Counted from the first letter of the stretch, positions 27,407 to 37,443 are shown. The stretch is DNA of 43,269 nucleotides from Collinsella tanakaei YIT 12063 (GCF_000225705.1 NZ_JH126471.1:53610-96878), one strand, 5' to 3'. Notes: generated from the sequence alone by a model not told the origin. A program made the numbers and translations.

Positions 27407-27601
27407 GTAAGCTGGCTGTAAATCGATGGTTTGAACAGGGTAATGCTTGGTCAAAAGCAAGTAATGACCTGCAAACGCGCTCATTTCTTCCGTGAACGAA
27501 CGATATCTTACTTAATCGAAGAGCGGACGGGCGGCATGGGGTCGCACCGCACCGCACCGCGCGCCCCATCCTCGGCGCCGTTCATTCTCGGAAGGAGAAC
27601 C
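27407..27601 (+). promoter_or_regulatory. Control region of pstSCAB
   Basis: This stretch has no gene. GTAATG occurs twice exactly 21 bases apart (27440 and 27461), two helical turns, and GTGAACGAACG follows near 27494. TATCTT near 27509 could be a -10, but no -35 is seen, as expected for an activator-dependent phosphate-starvation promoter. A short run of GCACC repeats precedes the ribosome site GGAAGGAG. Confidence 0.35.
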
Positions 27602-28537
27602 ATGTTCGCATATAACTGCTCTCGTCGTCAGTTCCTCGGTCTCGCCGGTGGCGTCGCCGCTTTCGCCGGTCTCGGTCTTGCCGGTTGCGGCAACTCCTCT
27701 ACTCCCGCCGCTGGTTCCGCTGAGGACACCGCCGCTTCCACCCTTACCGGTGAGGTGACCTACGACGGAGCATCCTCGTTCCAGGCGCTCGTCGAGGCTG
27801 CCGCTGAGAAGTTCATGGACGAGAACCCCGACGTTTCCGTTTCCGGTTCCGGCAACGGTTCCGGTACCGGCCTGACCGCCGTTGCCGCCGGCACCGTCAC
27901 CATCGGTAACTCCGACGTCTTCGCCGAGGAGAAGCTCGAGGCCGCCGACGCCGAGAAGCTCGTCGACCATGAGGTCGCCGTCGTGGGCATGGGCCCTGTG
28001 GTCTCCAAGAACGTCACCGTCGACGACCTTACCCTCGAGCAGCTCAAGGGTATCTTCTCCGGCACTATCACCAACTGGTCCGAAGTTGGCGGCGACGACG
28101 CTCAGATCGTCGTCCTCAACCGTAAGGCCGGCTCCGGTACCCGCGCCACCTTTGAGTCCGCTGTCTTTGGCGACGAGGAGAACACCTTCAAAGGCGACGC
28201 CGAGCTCGACAAGTCCGGCGACGTCCAGACCCAGATCGCCGCTACCGACAACGCGATTTCTTACCTTGACTTCTCCCACTTCGATGACTCCAAGTTCAAC
28301 GCCATCAAGGTTGGCGGCGTGGAGCCCAAGAGCGAGAACGTCTACGACAACTCCTTTGTCATCTGGGCTACCGAGCACATGTACTGCGCCAAGGACGCCG
28401 ATGAGGCTACCACCGCTTTCCTGGAGTACATGCTTTCCGACGAGGTCCAGGGCTCCCTGGTCGAGGAGCAGGGCTTCATCCCCGTCTCCGAGATGAAGGT
28501 CACCAAGGACGCTTCCGGCAAGGTTTCCACCAAGTAA
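27602..28537 (+). CDS. pstS: Phosphate-binding lipoprotein PstS
   Basis: This is the extracellular phosphate receptor of the high-affinity Pst importer, 311 residues from ATG 27602. The strong GGAAGGAG before it decides the start over the longer open frame. The N-terminus carries a twin-arginine motif SRRQFLGL (residues 7-14), followed by a hydrophobic core and a lipobox LAGC with Cys29, so it is probably exported folded by the Tat system and lipid-anchored. Phosphate-site features are YDGASSFQALVEAAA, SGSGNGSGTGL near 80 and NRKAGSGTRATFE near 178. GDVQTQIAATDNAISYLDF is the conserved segment before the hinge. It is the first gene of pstSCAB and ends 31 bases before pstC. Confidence 0.96.
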   Translation: MFAYNCSRRQFLGLAGGVAAFAGLGLAGCGNSSTPAAGSAEDTAASTLTGEVTYDGASSFQALVEAAAEKFMDENPDVSVSGSGNGSGTGLTAVAAGTVTIGNSDVFAEEKLEAADAEKLVDHEVAVVGMGPVVSKNVTVDDLTLEQLKGIFSGTITNWSEVGGDDAQIVVLNRKAGSGTRATFESAVFGDEENTFKGDAELDKSGDVQTQIAATDNAISYLDFSHFDDSKFNAIKVGGVEPKSENVYDNSFVIWATEHMYCAKDADEATTAFLEYMLSDEVQGSLVEEQGFIPVSEMKVTKDASGKVSTK

Positions 28538-28568
28538 TAGAAGCCCGTTAGAAGAGGAAGGATGCGTG

Positions 28569-29477
28569 ATGGCACGTCAAATGCCAAAGCGCAACCTGGA
28601 AAAAGTGGGCCTGGGTGTCACGGGTGCGTGCGTCGCGCTCGTGACACTCGTTGTGTGTGCGCTGATTTTCATGGTTGCTCAAAAGGGTCTGTCGGCCTTT
28701 TTCAAAGACGGCGTCAACGTTGTCGAGTTCTTTACCGGTACCACGTGGGACCTGCATAACGCGCAGGAGAACGGTATGCCCTTCACCGGTGCCCTTCCCC
28801 TGATCGTGACGTCGTTCTCGGTCATGGTGCTCTCCACCGCCATCGCCCTGCCCGTCGCCATTGGGTCGGCCATCTTCGCGGTCGAGATTCAGCCCAAGTT
28901 TGGCCAGAAGGTGTTCCAACCCCTGATCGAGCTGCTGGTCGGTATCCCGTCGGTTGTCTTCGGCCTTATTGGCTTCCATGTCATCGTCGGTGCCATGAAG
29001 GCGATCTTCAACGTTCCCACGGGCCTGGGCATCCTGCCGGGCTCCCTGGTGCTGGCGATCATGATTCTGCCCACCATCACCACGCTTGCGATCGATGCCC
29101 TGCGTGCTGTGCCCGACAGTTATCGCCAAGGATCGCTTGCACTGGGCTATACCCGCTGGCAGACCATCTGGCACGTGGTCCTTCGAAGCGCGTTGCCCTC
29201 GCTCATGACCGCCGTCATCCTGGGCATGACCCGCGCCTTTGGCGAGACCCTGGCCGTGCGCATGGTTATCGGCGGTATCGAGACCATGCCGAACGGCCTG
29301 CTCGATGCCGCGTCTACCATCACCACCACGCTGACCACCAGCATGGCCGTCTACGCCGACGGCTCAGTCCAAAACGATGTGCTGTGGTCGCTGGCCCTGA
29401 TGCTGATGGGCATGTCGCTCATCTTCATCCTCATCATCCATCTCATTGGTAAGAAGGGGGCGACCGAACGTGCCTAA
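28569..29477 (+). CDS. pstC: Phosphate ABC transporter permease PstC
   Basis: This 302-residue inner-membrane permease has about six helices: an N-terminal helix (VTGACVALVTLVVCALIFMVA), then after an extracellular loop the MetI-like core. The core contains the coupling motif EALRAVP-type segment (IDALRAVPDSYRQGSLALGYTR) and the conserved GMTRAFGETLAVRMVIGG of PstC. ATG 28569 lies six bases after AGGAAGGA; the GTG at 28566 is too close to the ribosome site. With PstA it forms the channel through which PstS delivers phosphate. Its last eight bases overlap the pstA start, indicating translational coupling. Confidence 0.95.
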   Translation: MARQMPKRNLEKVGLGVTGACVALVTLVVCALIFMVAQKGLSAFFKDGVNVVEFFTGTTWDLHNAQENGMPFTGALPLIVTSFSVMVLSTAIALPVAIGSAIFAVEIQPKFGQKVFQPLIELLVGIPSVVFGLIGFHVIVGAMKAIFNVPTGLGILPGSLVLAIMILPTITTLAIDALRAVPDSYRQGSLALGYTRWQTIWHVVLRSALPSLMTAVILGMTRAFGETLAVRMVIGGIETMPNGLLDAASTITTTLTTSMAVYADGSVQNDVLWSLALMLMGMSLIFILIIHLIGKKGATERA

Positions 29478-30417
29478 TACCCAAGCGGCTCCCGTCGCGT
29501 CTGCGGAATCCGCGCAGGACGCCCACATCAAGCGCGCCGGCATGCAGGACAAGCTTGCAACGGGCGTGCTCACCGCCATCGTCGCCCTGGTCATGCTGCT
29601 CGTCGTGTCAATGATCGCCTACATCTTGTTCCAGGGTATAGGCATGCTGTTCAAGCCCGGCTTCCTTACCGAGGCCGCACGTTCCAACGGTACCGAGGGC
29701 GGCGTCGCCTATCAGCTGTTCGACTCGTTCTACATGCTGTTCCTCACCCTGATCATCTCGGTGCCCATCAGCTTGGGCGGTGCGGTGTTTTTGGTCGAGT
29801 ACGCGCCGGACGGTCCCGTCACCACCATCGCCTCCACGGCGATCGAGACCCTCTCCAGCCTTCCCTCCATCGTCGTGGGCATGTTCGGCTTCCTGGTGTT
29901 TTCGGTTAATTTGGGGTGGAAGTATTCCATTATCTCCGGCGCCGTGGCCCTTACCATGTTCAACATCCCCATCCTGGTGCGCGTGATCCAGCAGGCTCTG
30001 GAGGATGTTCCCCAGTCGCAGCGCGATGCGTGCCTGGCCATGGGCCTCACTCGCTGGGAGGCCACTATCCACGTGCTGATCCCGGCCGCTATGCCCGCCA
30101 TCGTCACCGGCGTGGTGCTCTCCGCTGGCCGCGTTTTCGGTGAGGCCGCCGCGCTGCTGTTCACCTCCGGTATGTCCAGCCCCGTGCGCCTCAACTTCAC
30201 GACCCTTAATTTCTCCAGCCCCACCTGCGCATGGAACGTGTTCCGTCCCGGCGAGTCGCTTGCCGTGCACATCTATAAGATCTACGGCGAGGGCAGCCCG
30301 CAGGCCCAGGAGATTGTCTGGGGTACCGCTGCGCTGCTGATGATCTGCGTCTTGCTGTTCAACATTCTCGCCCGCATCGTGGGCAAGGCCCTTGCAAGGA
30401 GGATGACCGCAGAATGA
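29470..30417 (+). CDS. pstA: Phosphate ABC transporter permease PstA
   Basis: This second channel subunit of the Pst importer has 315 residues from GTG 29470 (MPNTQAAPV). The start overlaps the end of pstC by eight bases and has AAGGGGG about ten bases upstream. A hydrophilic N-terminal stretch of about 30 residues precedes six membrane helices. The family core is visible: [37 protein letters not shown], the coupling helix [20 protein letters not shown] and [17 protein letters not shown]. The ATGA overlap with pstB continues the tightly coupled operon. Confidence 0.95.
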   Translation: MPNTQAAPVASAESAQDAHIKRAGMQDKLATGVLTAIVALVMLLVVSMIAYILFQGIGMLFKPGFLTEAARSNGTEGGVAYQLFDSFYMLFLTLIISVPISLGGAVFLVEYAPDGPVTTIASTAIETLSSLPSIVVGMFGFLVFSVNLGWKYSIISGAVALTMFNIPILVRVIQQALEDVPQSQRDACLAMGLTRWEATIHVLIPAAMPAIVTGVVLSAGRVFGEAAALLFTSGMSSPVRLNFTTLNFSSPTCAWNVFRPGESLAVHIYKIYGEGSPQAQEIVWGTAALLMICVLLFNILARIVGKALARRMTAE

Positions 30418-31253
30418 CAAACGAGACCGACCAGTTCCTCGATAGCGTCGCCACCAGCGAAGCGGGCGGTCGCCGCCGCCGCGGCCGCGCCACTTCCAGC
30501 GAGGTTGTCCTCGCCGCGCGTGACGTCAACGTCTACTACGGCGACCATCATGCGCTGCACGGCACCACGCTCGATTTCCACAAGGGCGAGATCACCGCTC
30601 TCATCGGCCCGTCCGGTTGCGGCAAGTCGACCTTCCTGCGCAGCCTCAACCTTATGAACCGCGAGATCCGCGGATGCCGCGTCGAGGGCGAGATCATCTA
30701 CCGCGACCACAACATCAATACGCCCAAGGAGAACCTCTACGAGCTCCGTCGCTCCATCGGCATGGTGTTCCAGCAGCCCAACCCGTTCCGTAAATCCATT
30801 TACGAGAACATCGTCTTCGCGCCCAAGCGCCACGGTCTTACCAACAAGGCCGAGCTCGACCAGCTGGTTGAGGAGAGCTTGCGCGGCGCCGCGTTGTGGG
30901 ACGAGGTGAAGGACAAGCTCGATAAGAGCGCCTTCGCGCTGTCCGGCGGTCAGCAGCAGCGTCTCTGCATCGCCCGCACCCTCGCCCTCAAGCCGGATGT
31001 CATCCTGTTCGACGAGCCCTGCTCCGCGCTCGACCCCATCTCGACGCTCGCCATCGAGGACCTTATGAACTCTTTGGCCGAGGAGCGCGCCATCATCATC
31101 GTCACCCATAACATGGAGCAGGCGTCGCGCGTGTCTAACCGAACCGCCTTCTTTTACATGGGCGATATGGTGGAGTATGGCGAGACCGACCAGATCTTCC
31201 AGCGCCCCCAGGACAAGCGCTTGAACGATTACCTCACCGGCATGTTCTCCTAG
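30414..31253 (+). CDS. pstB: Phosphate ABC transporter ATP-binding protein PstB
   Basis: This cytoplasmic ATPase powers phosphate uptake; 279 residues. Walker A is GPSGCGKST near residue 65, the Q-loop region VFQQPNPF is the PstB hallmark, the signature is [15 protein letters not shown], Walker B is [13 protein letters not shown], and the switch His lies in [13 protein letters not shown]. An Arg-rich N-terminal extension ([12 protein letters not shown]) precedes the domain. ATG 30414 overlaps the pstA stop as ATGA. No phoU follows in the window, although it often ends this operon; the next gene is an ABC-F protein 272 bases away. No convincing terminator is visible after pstB; GGCGTG/CACGCC near 31310 forms only a weak stem. 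Confidence 0.97.
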   Translation: MTNETDQFLDSVATSEAGGRRRRGRATSSEVVLAARDVNVYYGDHHALHGTTLDFHKGEITALIGPSGCGKSTFLRSLNLMNREIRGCRVEGEIIYRDHNINTPKENLYELRRSIGMVFQQPNPFRKSIYENIVFAPKRHGLTNKAELDQLVEESLRGAALWDEVKDKLDKSAFALSGGQQQRLCIARTLALKPDVILFDEPCSALDPISTLAIEDLMNSLAEERAIIIVTHNMEQASRVSNRTAFFYMGDMVEYGETDQIFQRPQDKRLNDYLTGMFS

Positions 31254-31525
31254 CCGCCGGTCCTTGTCCTTTCGCTTGCATTACATACGCGCGCCCTTCT
31301 AGTCCGGGGCGTGCACACCCGTCGCGCCACGCCATGGCTGCGCGATGCGGACCTTCCCTTTGCGGCGGCTCGGCCTTAGGCTCCGGGTCGCCGCATCGCT
31401 ATGTCTCGATTCGGCACGGATCTTTCGCGCCGTCGCCAACAGCCCTGCGTACCTGCTAGGATAAAAGGTTGGAAATGATCGTGCGCGCCGCCCGTCTGCG
31501 TCCGCGCGCTTGGAAGGTGGTAGAC

Positions 31526-33382
31526 ATGGCGATTTTGCTGGGGTGCGACTCGGTTCATTTGGAGTTTCCCACCAAGCTTATCTTGGGTAGCGTCACGCTG
31601 GGCGTGGACGAGGGCGACCGCATCGGCATCGTGGGCACCAACGGCGACGGCAAGTCCACGCTGCTTTCCGTTCTCGCCGGAACGCTCGAACCCGATGAGG
31701 GCCGTGTGACGCACCGTCGCGACGTCCACGTTGGCCTGCTCGGCCAGCGCGATTCGCTGGATTCTGACGACACCGTGCACCATGCGGTGGTGGGCGATAT
31801 GCCCGAGTACGAATGGGCGGCGTCGCCTCGCATCCGCCAGATTTTGGACGGCCTTATCGCCGACGTTCCCTGGGAGGGCAAGGTGGGCGAGCTCTCCGGT
31901 GGCCAGCGCCGCCGCGTCGACCTGGCTCGCTTGCTTATTGGCACCTATGACGTGCTTATGTTGGACGAGCCTACCAACCACCTTGATATGCGCACCATCA
32001 ACTGGCTCGCCGAGCACTTGAAGCAGCGCTGGCATGCGGGGGCGGGCGCCTTGCTGGTGGTCACCCATGACCGTTGGTTTTTGGACGAGGTCTGCACTTC
32101 TATGTGGGAGGTCCATGACGGCAAGGTCGACCCCTTTGAGGGCGGTTACTCCGCATATATCCTGCAGCGCGTGGAGCGCGACCGCATGGCGCAGGTGGCA
32201 GAAGAGCGCCGCCGCAACATGGCGCGCAAGGAGCTGGCATGGCTTTCACGCGGCGCCCAGGCCCGCAGCACCAAGCCCAAGTTCCGTGTCGACGCCGCCC
32301 GAGAGCTCATCGCCGACGTTCCCCCCGTGCGAAACGAGCTGGAGCTCAAACGTCTGGCTGTAAGCCGCCTGGGCAAGCAGGTGATCGACGTCCTCGACGT
32401 GACCGCTGGGTATACCGATAGCTCCGCCGGCGATCCCGCCGCCCCCGTGCTGGAGGACGTCACCTGGCTTATCGGCGCGGGCGACCGCTACGGCCTGCTT
32501 GGTGCCAACGGCGCGGGAAAGACCACGCTGCTCGACGTTATCCAGGGCAAGATCCGTCCGCGAACCGGCCGCGTCAAGATTGGCCAGACGGTCAAGTTTG
32601 GCGTGCTCTCCCAGCAACTGCATGAGCTCGACCCGTACGAGACGGATACCATTCGCGAGGTTCTCTCTCGCTACAAGCGCGTCTACGTGGTTGATGGCAA
32701 GGAAACCAGTCCCGAGAAGCTGCTGGAGCGCCTGGGCTTCACCACCAAGCAGCAGTGGAGCCGCATCTGCGACCTCTCCGGCGGCCAGAAGCGCCGCTTG
32801 TCGCTGTTGCTCACCATTTTGGAAGAGCCCAACGTGCTGATTTTGGACGAGCCCGGCAACGACCTGGATACCGATATGCTCGCCATCGTGGAGGACCTGC
32901 TCGACGGCTGGCCCGGCACGCTGATCTTGGTGACGCACGACCGCTTCTTGATGGAGCGCGTGACGGATTCGCAATTCGCCTTGATCGACGGCCGCCTTCG
33001 CCATATGCCCGGCGGCGTTGACCAGTATCTCAAGGCGGCCGACGAGCTCGATGCTGCGGCAAGCGCCAGGCGCGCGGCGGGGTCTTCTTCTGGCGGTGCG
33101 TCGCCGGCTACTTCGCCCTCGTCCAAAAAGGCGCAGTCAAGTGCTGCCGCAGGCATGTCGAATGCTGAGCGCCAGCGCCTGAAGAAGGAGGTCGCATCGC
33201 TCGAGCGCAAGATGGATACGCGCCGTGCGCGTATCGAGGAGCTCGAGGCGGGCATGTTCGATATCGATCCCACGGACTTCGCGGCCCTGACCGCCCAGCA
33301 GGAGTCGATTGCGTCAGCGAAGGATGAGCTGGACGAGTTGGAGATGGCGTGGCTCGAAGCCAGCGAGCAGCTGGGGGAGTAG
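31526..33382 (+). CDS. ABC-F family ATPase (Uup-like)
   Basis: This soluble protein has two ABC ATPase domains in one chain and no membrane segment, as in ABC-F translation factors. It has 618 residues from ATG 31526, where AGGTGG lies just upstream. Domain 1: GTNGDGKST, LSGGQRRRVDLARLL, LMLDEPTNHLD, VVTHDRWFLDEV. The linker spans about residues 215-290. Domain 2: GANGAGKTT, LSGGQKRRLSLLL, LILDEPGNDLD (variant of TNxLD), LVTHDRFLMERV. After a Ser/Ala-rich spacer the C-terminus is a charged coiled coil (about 545-618, LKKEVASLERKMDTRRARIEE), as in Uup. Relatives bind the ribosome near the E site, and some bind branched DNA or protect against antibiotics. Housekeeping is more likely than resistance here, but sequence does not prove it. 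Confidence 0.9.
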   Translation: MAILLGCDSVHLEFPTKLILGSVTLGVDEGDRIGIVGTNGDGKSTLLSVLAGTLEPDEGRVTHRRDVHVGLLGQRDSLDSDDTVHHAVVGDMPEYEWAASPRIRQILDGLIADVPWEGKVGELSGGQRRRVDLARLLIGTYDVLMLDEPTNHLDMRTINWLAEHLKQRWHAGAGALLVVTHDRWFLDEVCTSMWEVHDGKVDPFEGGYSAYILQRVERDRMAQVAEERRRNMARKELAWLSRGAQARSTKPKFRVDAARELIADVPPVRNELELKRLAVSRLGKQVIDVLDVTAGYTDSSAGDPAAPVLEDVTWLIGAGDRYGLLGANGAGKTTLLDVIQGKIRPRTGRVKIGQTVKFGVLSQQLHELDPYETDTIREVLSRYKRVYVVDGKETSPEKLLERLGFTTKQQWSRICDLSGGQKRRLSLLLTILEEPNVLILDEPGNDLDTDMLAIVEDLLDGWPGTLILVTHDRFLMERVTDSQFALIDGRLRHMPGGVDQYLKAADELDAAASARRAAGSSSGGASPATSPSSKKAQSSAAAGMSNAERQRLKKEVASLERKMDTRRARIEELEAGMFDIDPTDFAALTAQQESIASAKDELDELEMAWLEASEQLGE

Positions 33383-33485
33383 CCTGCCGACTGTGATAGC
33401 GTCGCTGTGGCGGCATCGCTGAGGTTGCATTGCCTATCGATGCCTTCGCGCGGAAGGCTGCCTGAGCCCAGGATGGGTGCCGGAC

Positions 33486-33600
33486 CAAAAAGCGAGTTGG
33501 TGCGGAAATAGGGGTGTGCCAAATAATCGCTTAGTGCGGAGGTTGGGACAAATAGTCGCTTAGTGCGGTTCAAATCGCGTCAAATAATGCGTTAGTGCGG
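33486..33600 (+). repeat. Four direct copies of a 20-bp repeat (consensus CAAATAATCGCTTAGTGCGG)
   Basis: Copies start at 33486 (most diverged), 33520, 33549 and 33581, spaced 34, 29 and 32 bases, about three helical turns. The 3' half CTTAGTGCGG/GTTAGTGCGG is the best conserved part. The 9-14 base spacers differ from one another. No gene is present in 33383-33485. Confidence 0.8.
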
Positions 33601-33715
33601 TCCGGGCGAGAGATGGTAAGGGTACCTTATGAATAGGGCGTCCGCATCGCCCGAGCTAGAAGGACCGGACGATGCTGCTCGATGCATAAGGGAGGTCCGT
33701 CAAACCGCCTTCAAT

Positions 33716-33764
33716 CCGCACTAACGCACTATTTGACCAAACCTCCGCACTAAGCCGCTTTTTG
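33716..33764 (-). repeat. Two inverted copies of the same 20-bp repeat
   Basis: CCGCACTAACGCACTATTTG (33716-33735) and CCGCACTAAGCCGCTTTTTG (33745-33764) are the repeat on the other strand, 29 bases apart. They face the four direct copies across about 115 bases. The stretch 33765-34000 beyond shows no gene with a ribosome site. Confidence 0.8.
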
Positions 33765-34004
33765 ACACGCCGTCCTCTCCACGCTGACGCTCCATTTGGC
33801 CTCCGTCCTCTCTGGCTGCTCCCGCCCGCCGCGCCGTGCGCTCTCCGCGCGCGGCGGTCGATTGCTTTGCACCCGGCTTGAGAACGGGTCCGGCGCAAGA
33901 GGGGCGCGCAAAATGATGTCGGTCTCATGCAAAGACCGCCCAAGCGCCACTTGCTTGAGAATTGAGCTTCTCGCCATGGTTAATATGGGTATCAGGAAAA
34001 ATGG

Positions 34005-34022
34005 TAATGGTACCTAATGGTA
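34005..34022 (+). promoter_or_regulatory. Operator-like direct repeat TAATGGTA x2 upstream of the ABC fusion gene
   Basis: TAATGGTA at 34005-34012 and 34015-34022 are in phase, 10 bases apart. TTAATATGGGTATC lies just upstream and could contain a -10 (TAATAT). The pair sits directly before the hairpin at 34025. Confidence 0.4.
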
Positions 34023-34024
34023 TT

Positions 34025-34063
34025 GCCGATGTGTGGCGTCGCCATCACATCGGCGTTTCTTTT
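34025..34063 (+). terminator. Terminator or attenuator hairpin in the leader of the ABC fusion gene
   Basis: GCCGATGTG (34025-34033) pairs perfectly with CACATCGGC (34046-34054), with an inner TGGC/GCCA stem, followed by GTTTCTTTTC. It ends only about 30 bases before the ATG of the transporter gene and on the same strand, a placement that suits attenuation. Confidence 0.6.
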
Positions 34064-34092
34064 CGGGCGGGAACATACGGACGGGAACATAC

Positions 34093-37000
34093 ATGATCGA
34101 GATTCGCGACATCACTAAAACGTACACAACGGGCGACTTGGTTCAGCGCGCGCTGGACGGCGTGTCCGTGACGTTTCGCGAGAACGAGTTTGTGGCCGTG
34201 CTGGGTCCGTCTGGCTCCGGCAAGACCACGTTTCTCAACATCCTGGGCGGGTTCGACCACGCGGATTCGGGCGATATCGTAGTAAACGGTGTCTCTACCA
34301 GCGATTATGGAGACGCTGAGTGGGATACCTACCGCAATCACCGCGTGGGCTTCATCTTCCAAAGCTATAACCTCATCCCTCACCAGACCATTCTGGCCAA
34401 CGTCGAGCTCGCCCTCACGTTGGCGGGCGTGGACCGCGCGGAGCGAACCCGGCGCGCCCGTGCCGCGCTTGAGCGCGTGGGACTTGGCGCCCATGTGAAC
34501 AAGAAGCCCTCGCAGCTCTCCGGCGGCCAGATGCAGCGCGTGGCCATTGCTCGCGCCCTGGTGAACGATCCAGAGATCGTCCTGGCGGACGAGCCCACCG
34601 GCGCGCTCGACACGGAGACGGGCATCCAGGTGATGGACCTGCTCGCTGAGGTCGCACGCGAGCGCCTGGTCATCATGGTCACGCATAATCCGCAACTGGC
34701 CGAGGACTACGCTACGCGCATCGTCCGCATTCAAGACGGTCGCGTGGTGGACGATACCAATCCGGTGAGCGCGGACGAGCGTGCCGCCGCGGCGTATCGG
34801 GCTTCTTTGGACGAGCCTGCCGAGAAGGGTCCCAAACGCCGCTCGTCCATGAGCCTGCTCACGGCGCTGTCGCTCTCGTTCAACAACCTTATGACCAAAA
34901 AGGGCCGCACCATCATGACGGCTTTCGCCGGATCGATCGGCATCATCGGAATCGCGGCTATCCTGGCGCTTTCCAATGGCGTGAACGGCTATATCGCCAA
35001 GGTCGAGCAGGACACGCTGTCGAGCTATCCGCTGACCATAGCGCGGCAGAGCTACGACCTCTCCAGCATGCTGACGGGAGACGCGGGTTCGGGCGATGCC
35101 GCGGACCAGGGCGGATCAGGCGATGACGCGGACCCCGACGGCTCATCGTCCGCAGGGGACGCCGGAGTGGACAAGAGCGGCTCTATTCCGGTATTCACCA
35201 TGCTTTCCGATATGTTCGCCAGTGTTAAGTCGAATGACATGGCGAGCTTTAAGGCCTTTCTGGATCAGGATGCCGATGAGCTGGACGGCGAGGTTTCCGC
35301 GATTCAGTACGACTACGGCATCACACCGCTGGTGTACCGGGCGGACGTCTCCAACGGCCCCGCGCGGCTTTCGCCCAACGCTATGTCCACTGCCATGACG
35401 GGCGGGGCGAGTTCCGCGGCGATGGCGGGCACCATGATGACGGGCGCCACTTCCTTCAACGAGATGATCGATAACCCCGATCTTTTGGATGAGCAATACG
35501 ACGTGGTCGCCGGCAGGTGGGCAAAGGCGGCGGACGAGTGCGTGCTGGTGCTCTCCAGCAGCGGTAAGGTCTCGGACTTCACCCTGTACAGCATCGGCGT
35601 GCTCGATCCCGCCGAGCTGGACCGCATGGTCGATAGCACTATGAGCGGCGCGGGGGAGGTGGACGTGCCCAAGGTGGATGTGGACCTCACCTATGAGGAC
35701 GCGCTGGGTACAAGCTTCAAGGTGCTGGCCGCAAGCGACTTCTATCGCAAGAATGAGGAGACCGGCGGCTGGACCGACATGTCAGATGATGAGGCGTTCA
35801 TGACGCAGCAGGTCGCAGGCGGTCTGGACCTCAAGATCGTGGGCGTGGTGCAGCCCAGCCCCACGGCAAAATCCGCCGCGCTCTCGCAGGGTATCGCCTA
35901 CACGCACGGCCTCACCGAGGAGCTCATGGCGCGCGCGGCGAACTCGCAGATCGTCCAGCAGCAGCTCGGCAATCCGGACGTGGACGTGTTCACCGGCAAG
36001 TCGTTCGCGACCCTGCAAGAGGAGGTTAAGGGCGGCGTGGACCTTTCAAGCCTGTTTAGCGTGGACGAGTCCGGGTTGCGCGCGGCGTTTTCCGTCGATG
36101 CGTCCAAGCTGGGTGCGGGCCTTGACCTTTCCGGTTTCGATTTTTCCGGCATCGATATGGGCAACGTCGACATAGACCTATCTGGCATCGCGGGCTCTCT
36201 TGATATCGAGGGTATCGTCGTGGGCGCGCCGGCGCCGGATATCTCCGGCATTCTGGGTGATCTGGCCGAGGACCCCGTGCTCGACCGCGACCAGATGGAG
36301 CAGACCGCAACGCTTGCCAACCAGTTTGTGCAGGGCTTTGTCACGCGCTGGCTGCCCGCCCACGGTGAGGGGCTCGATCCGTCTGCAGATGATTTTGCGG
36401 CAAGGCTCCTTGTCCAATTCGCGGCATATGCAAGCAGCACCGAAGCCGATGGCGGCAAGGTGCTCTTGGACCAGATTGTCCAGGTGGCGGGTCAGCCCGT
36501 AGCGGACCGCTTGGATAAGATTGCGCGCGACTACATCGAGAACCAGCTTGCTCCCTACATGCAGGGCGCCTTTGAGAAGATGCTGGGGCAGGTGTCCAGT
36601 GAGATCTCAAATGCCGTCTCATCCCAGCTGCAGGCGGGTCTAACCGGCGCTATGGCGCAGATGGCCTCCAACATGGGCACCCAGCTGTCGCAGCGCTTGG
36701 CTGCCAATATGGCGGGAGCATTCAACGTTGATGCCTCGGCGTTCGCCAACGCGATCCACTTGAACATGGATGCCGAGGACTTGACGTCTCTTATGACTAG
36801 CTACGCCAACGCCGGCAAGCTGACCTACGACAACAACCTGGCAACGCTTGGCTATGCGGACCAGGCCAACCCGCAGTCTGTGAGCATCTATCCGGTGGAT
36901 TTCGAGGCGAAAGAGGCGGTGCTCTCCGCCATCGATGGCTACAACCAGGACGTCCGCGCGGCGGGGGAGGAAGACAAGGCGATTGTCTACACCGACTACA

Positions 37001-37443
37001 TGGGCGTGATCATGGGCAGCGTGACGGACATCGTGAACATGATCTCGCTGGTGCTCATCGCGTTCGTTAGCATCTCGCTGGTGGTGAGCTCGATCATGAT
37101 CGGCATCATCACCTACATCAGCGTGCTGGAGCGCAAAAAGGAGATCGGCATCCTGCGCGCCATGGGTGCGTCCAAGCGCAACATCGCCAACGTGTTCAAC
37201 GCGGAGACCTTTATCGAGGGCTTAATCGCCGGCGTGCTGGCGATCGCCGTGGTGGTGCTGGCGTCCTTCCCGGTCAACGCGTGGGCGCTGGCCGAGCACC
37301 AGGTTGAAAACGTCATGCAGCTGCCCGTCTCATCGGCGCTGGGGCTCATCCTCATCAGCGTTGTCCTTACCGTTGTGGCGGGCCTCATCCCCAGCCGCTC
37401 CGCCGCCCGCCGCGATCCCGTTGAAGCCCTGCGCAGCGAGTAA
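34093..37443 (+). CDS. ABC transporter ATPase-permease fusion, MacB/FtsX type with giant outer domain
   Basis: This 1116-residue fusion has an N-terminal LolD/MacB-type ATPase: GPSGSGKTT at 38-46, [44 protein letters not shown] linker leads to TM1 (about 272-295, [20 protein letters not shown]), then an outer domain of about 680 residues, then three helices. The FtsX core [19 protein letters not shown] lies between the first two of these, and [15 protein letters not shown] ends the chain. The outer domain includes an Asp/Ser/Gly-rich repeat-like stretch ([20 protein letters not shown], about 677-720) and amphipathic helices (820-900). Such proteins work as dimers moving peptides or lipids, or transmitting force, rather than classical import. 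ATG 34093 has GGGA upstream. The leader carries an attenuator-like hairpin. The substrate is unknown. Confidence 0.9.
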   Translation: MIEIRDITKTYTTGDLVQRALDGVSVTFRENEFVAVLGPSGSGKTTFLNILGGFDHADSGDIVVNGVSTSDYGDAEWDTYRNHRVGFIFQSYNLIPHQTILANVELALTLAGVDRAERTRRARAALERVGLGAHVNKKPSQLSGGQMQRVAIARALVNDPEIVLADEPTGALDTETGIQVMDLLAEVARERLVIMVTHNPQLAEDYATRIVRIQDGRVVDDTNPVSADERAAAAYRASLDEPAEKGPKRRSSMSLLTALSLSFNNLMTKKGRTIMTAFAGSIGIIGIAAILALSNGVNGYIAKVEQDTLSSYPLTIARQSYDLSSMLTGDAGSGDAADQGGSGDDADPDGSSSAGDAGVDKSGSIPVFTMLSDMFASVKSNDMASFKAFLDQDADELDGEVSAIQYDYGITPLVYRADVSNGPARLSPNAMSTAMTGGASSAAMAGTMMTGATSFNEMIDNPDLLDEQYDVVAGRWAKAADECVLVLSSSGKVSDFTLYSIGVLDPAELDRMVDSTMSGAGEVDVPKVDVDLTYEDALGTSFKVLAASDFYRKNEETGGWTDMSDDEAFMTQQVAGGLDLKIVGVVQPSPTAKSAALSQGIAYTHGLTEELMARAANSQIVQQQLGNPDVDVFTGKSFATLQEEVKGGVDLSSLFSVDESGLRAAFSVDASKLGAGLDLSGFDFSGIDMGNVDIDLSGIAGSLDIEGIVVGAPAPDISGILGDLAEDPVLDRDQMEQTATLANQFVQGFVTRWLPAHGEGLDPSADDFAARLLVQFAAYASSTEADGGKVLLDQIVQVAGQPVADRLDKIARDYIENQLAPYMQGAFEKMLGQVSSEISNAVSSQLQAGLTGAMAQMASNMGTQLSQRLAANMAGAFNVDASAFANAIHLNMDAEDLTSLMTSYANAGKLTYDNNLATLGYADQANPQSVSIYPVDFEAKEAVLSAIDGYNQDVRAAGEEDKAIVYTDYMGVIMGSVTDIVNMISLVLIAFVSISLVVSSIMIGIITYISVLERKKEIGILRAMGASKRNIANVFNAETFIEGLIAGVLAIAVVVLASFPVNAWALAEHQVENVMQLPVSSALGLILISVVLTVVAGLIPSRSAARRDPVEALRSE

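Noticed and set aside
33486-33764. CRISPR array
   Set aside because: Repeats are 20 bp but spacers are only 9-14 bases, the copies are diverged and some are inverted, and no cas gene is present.
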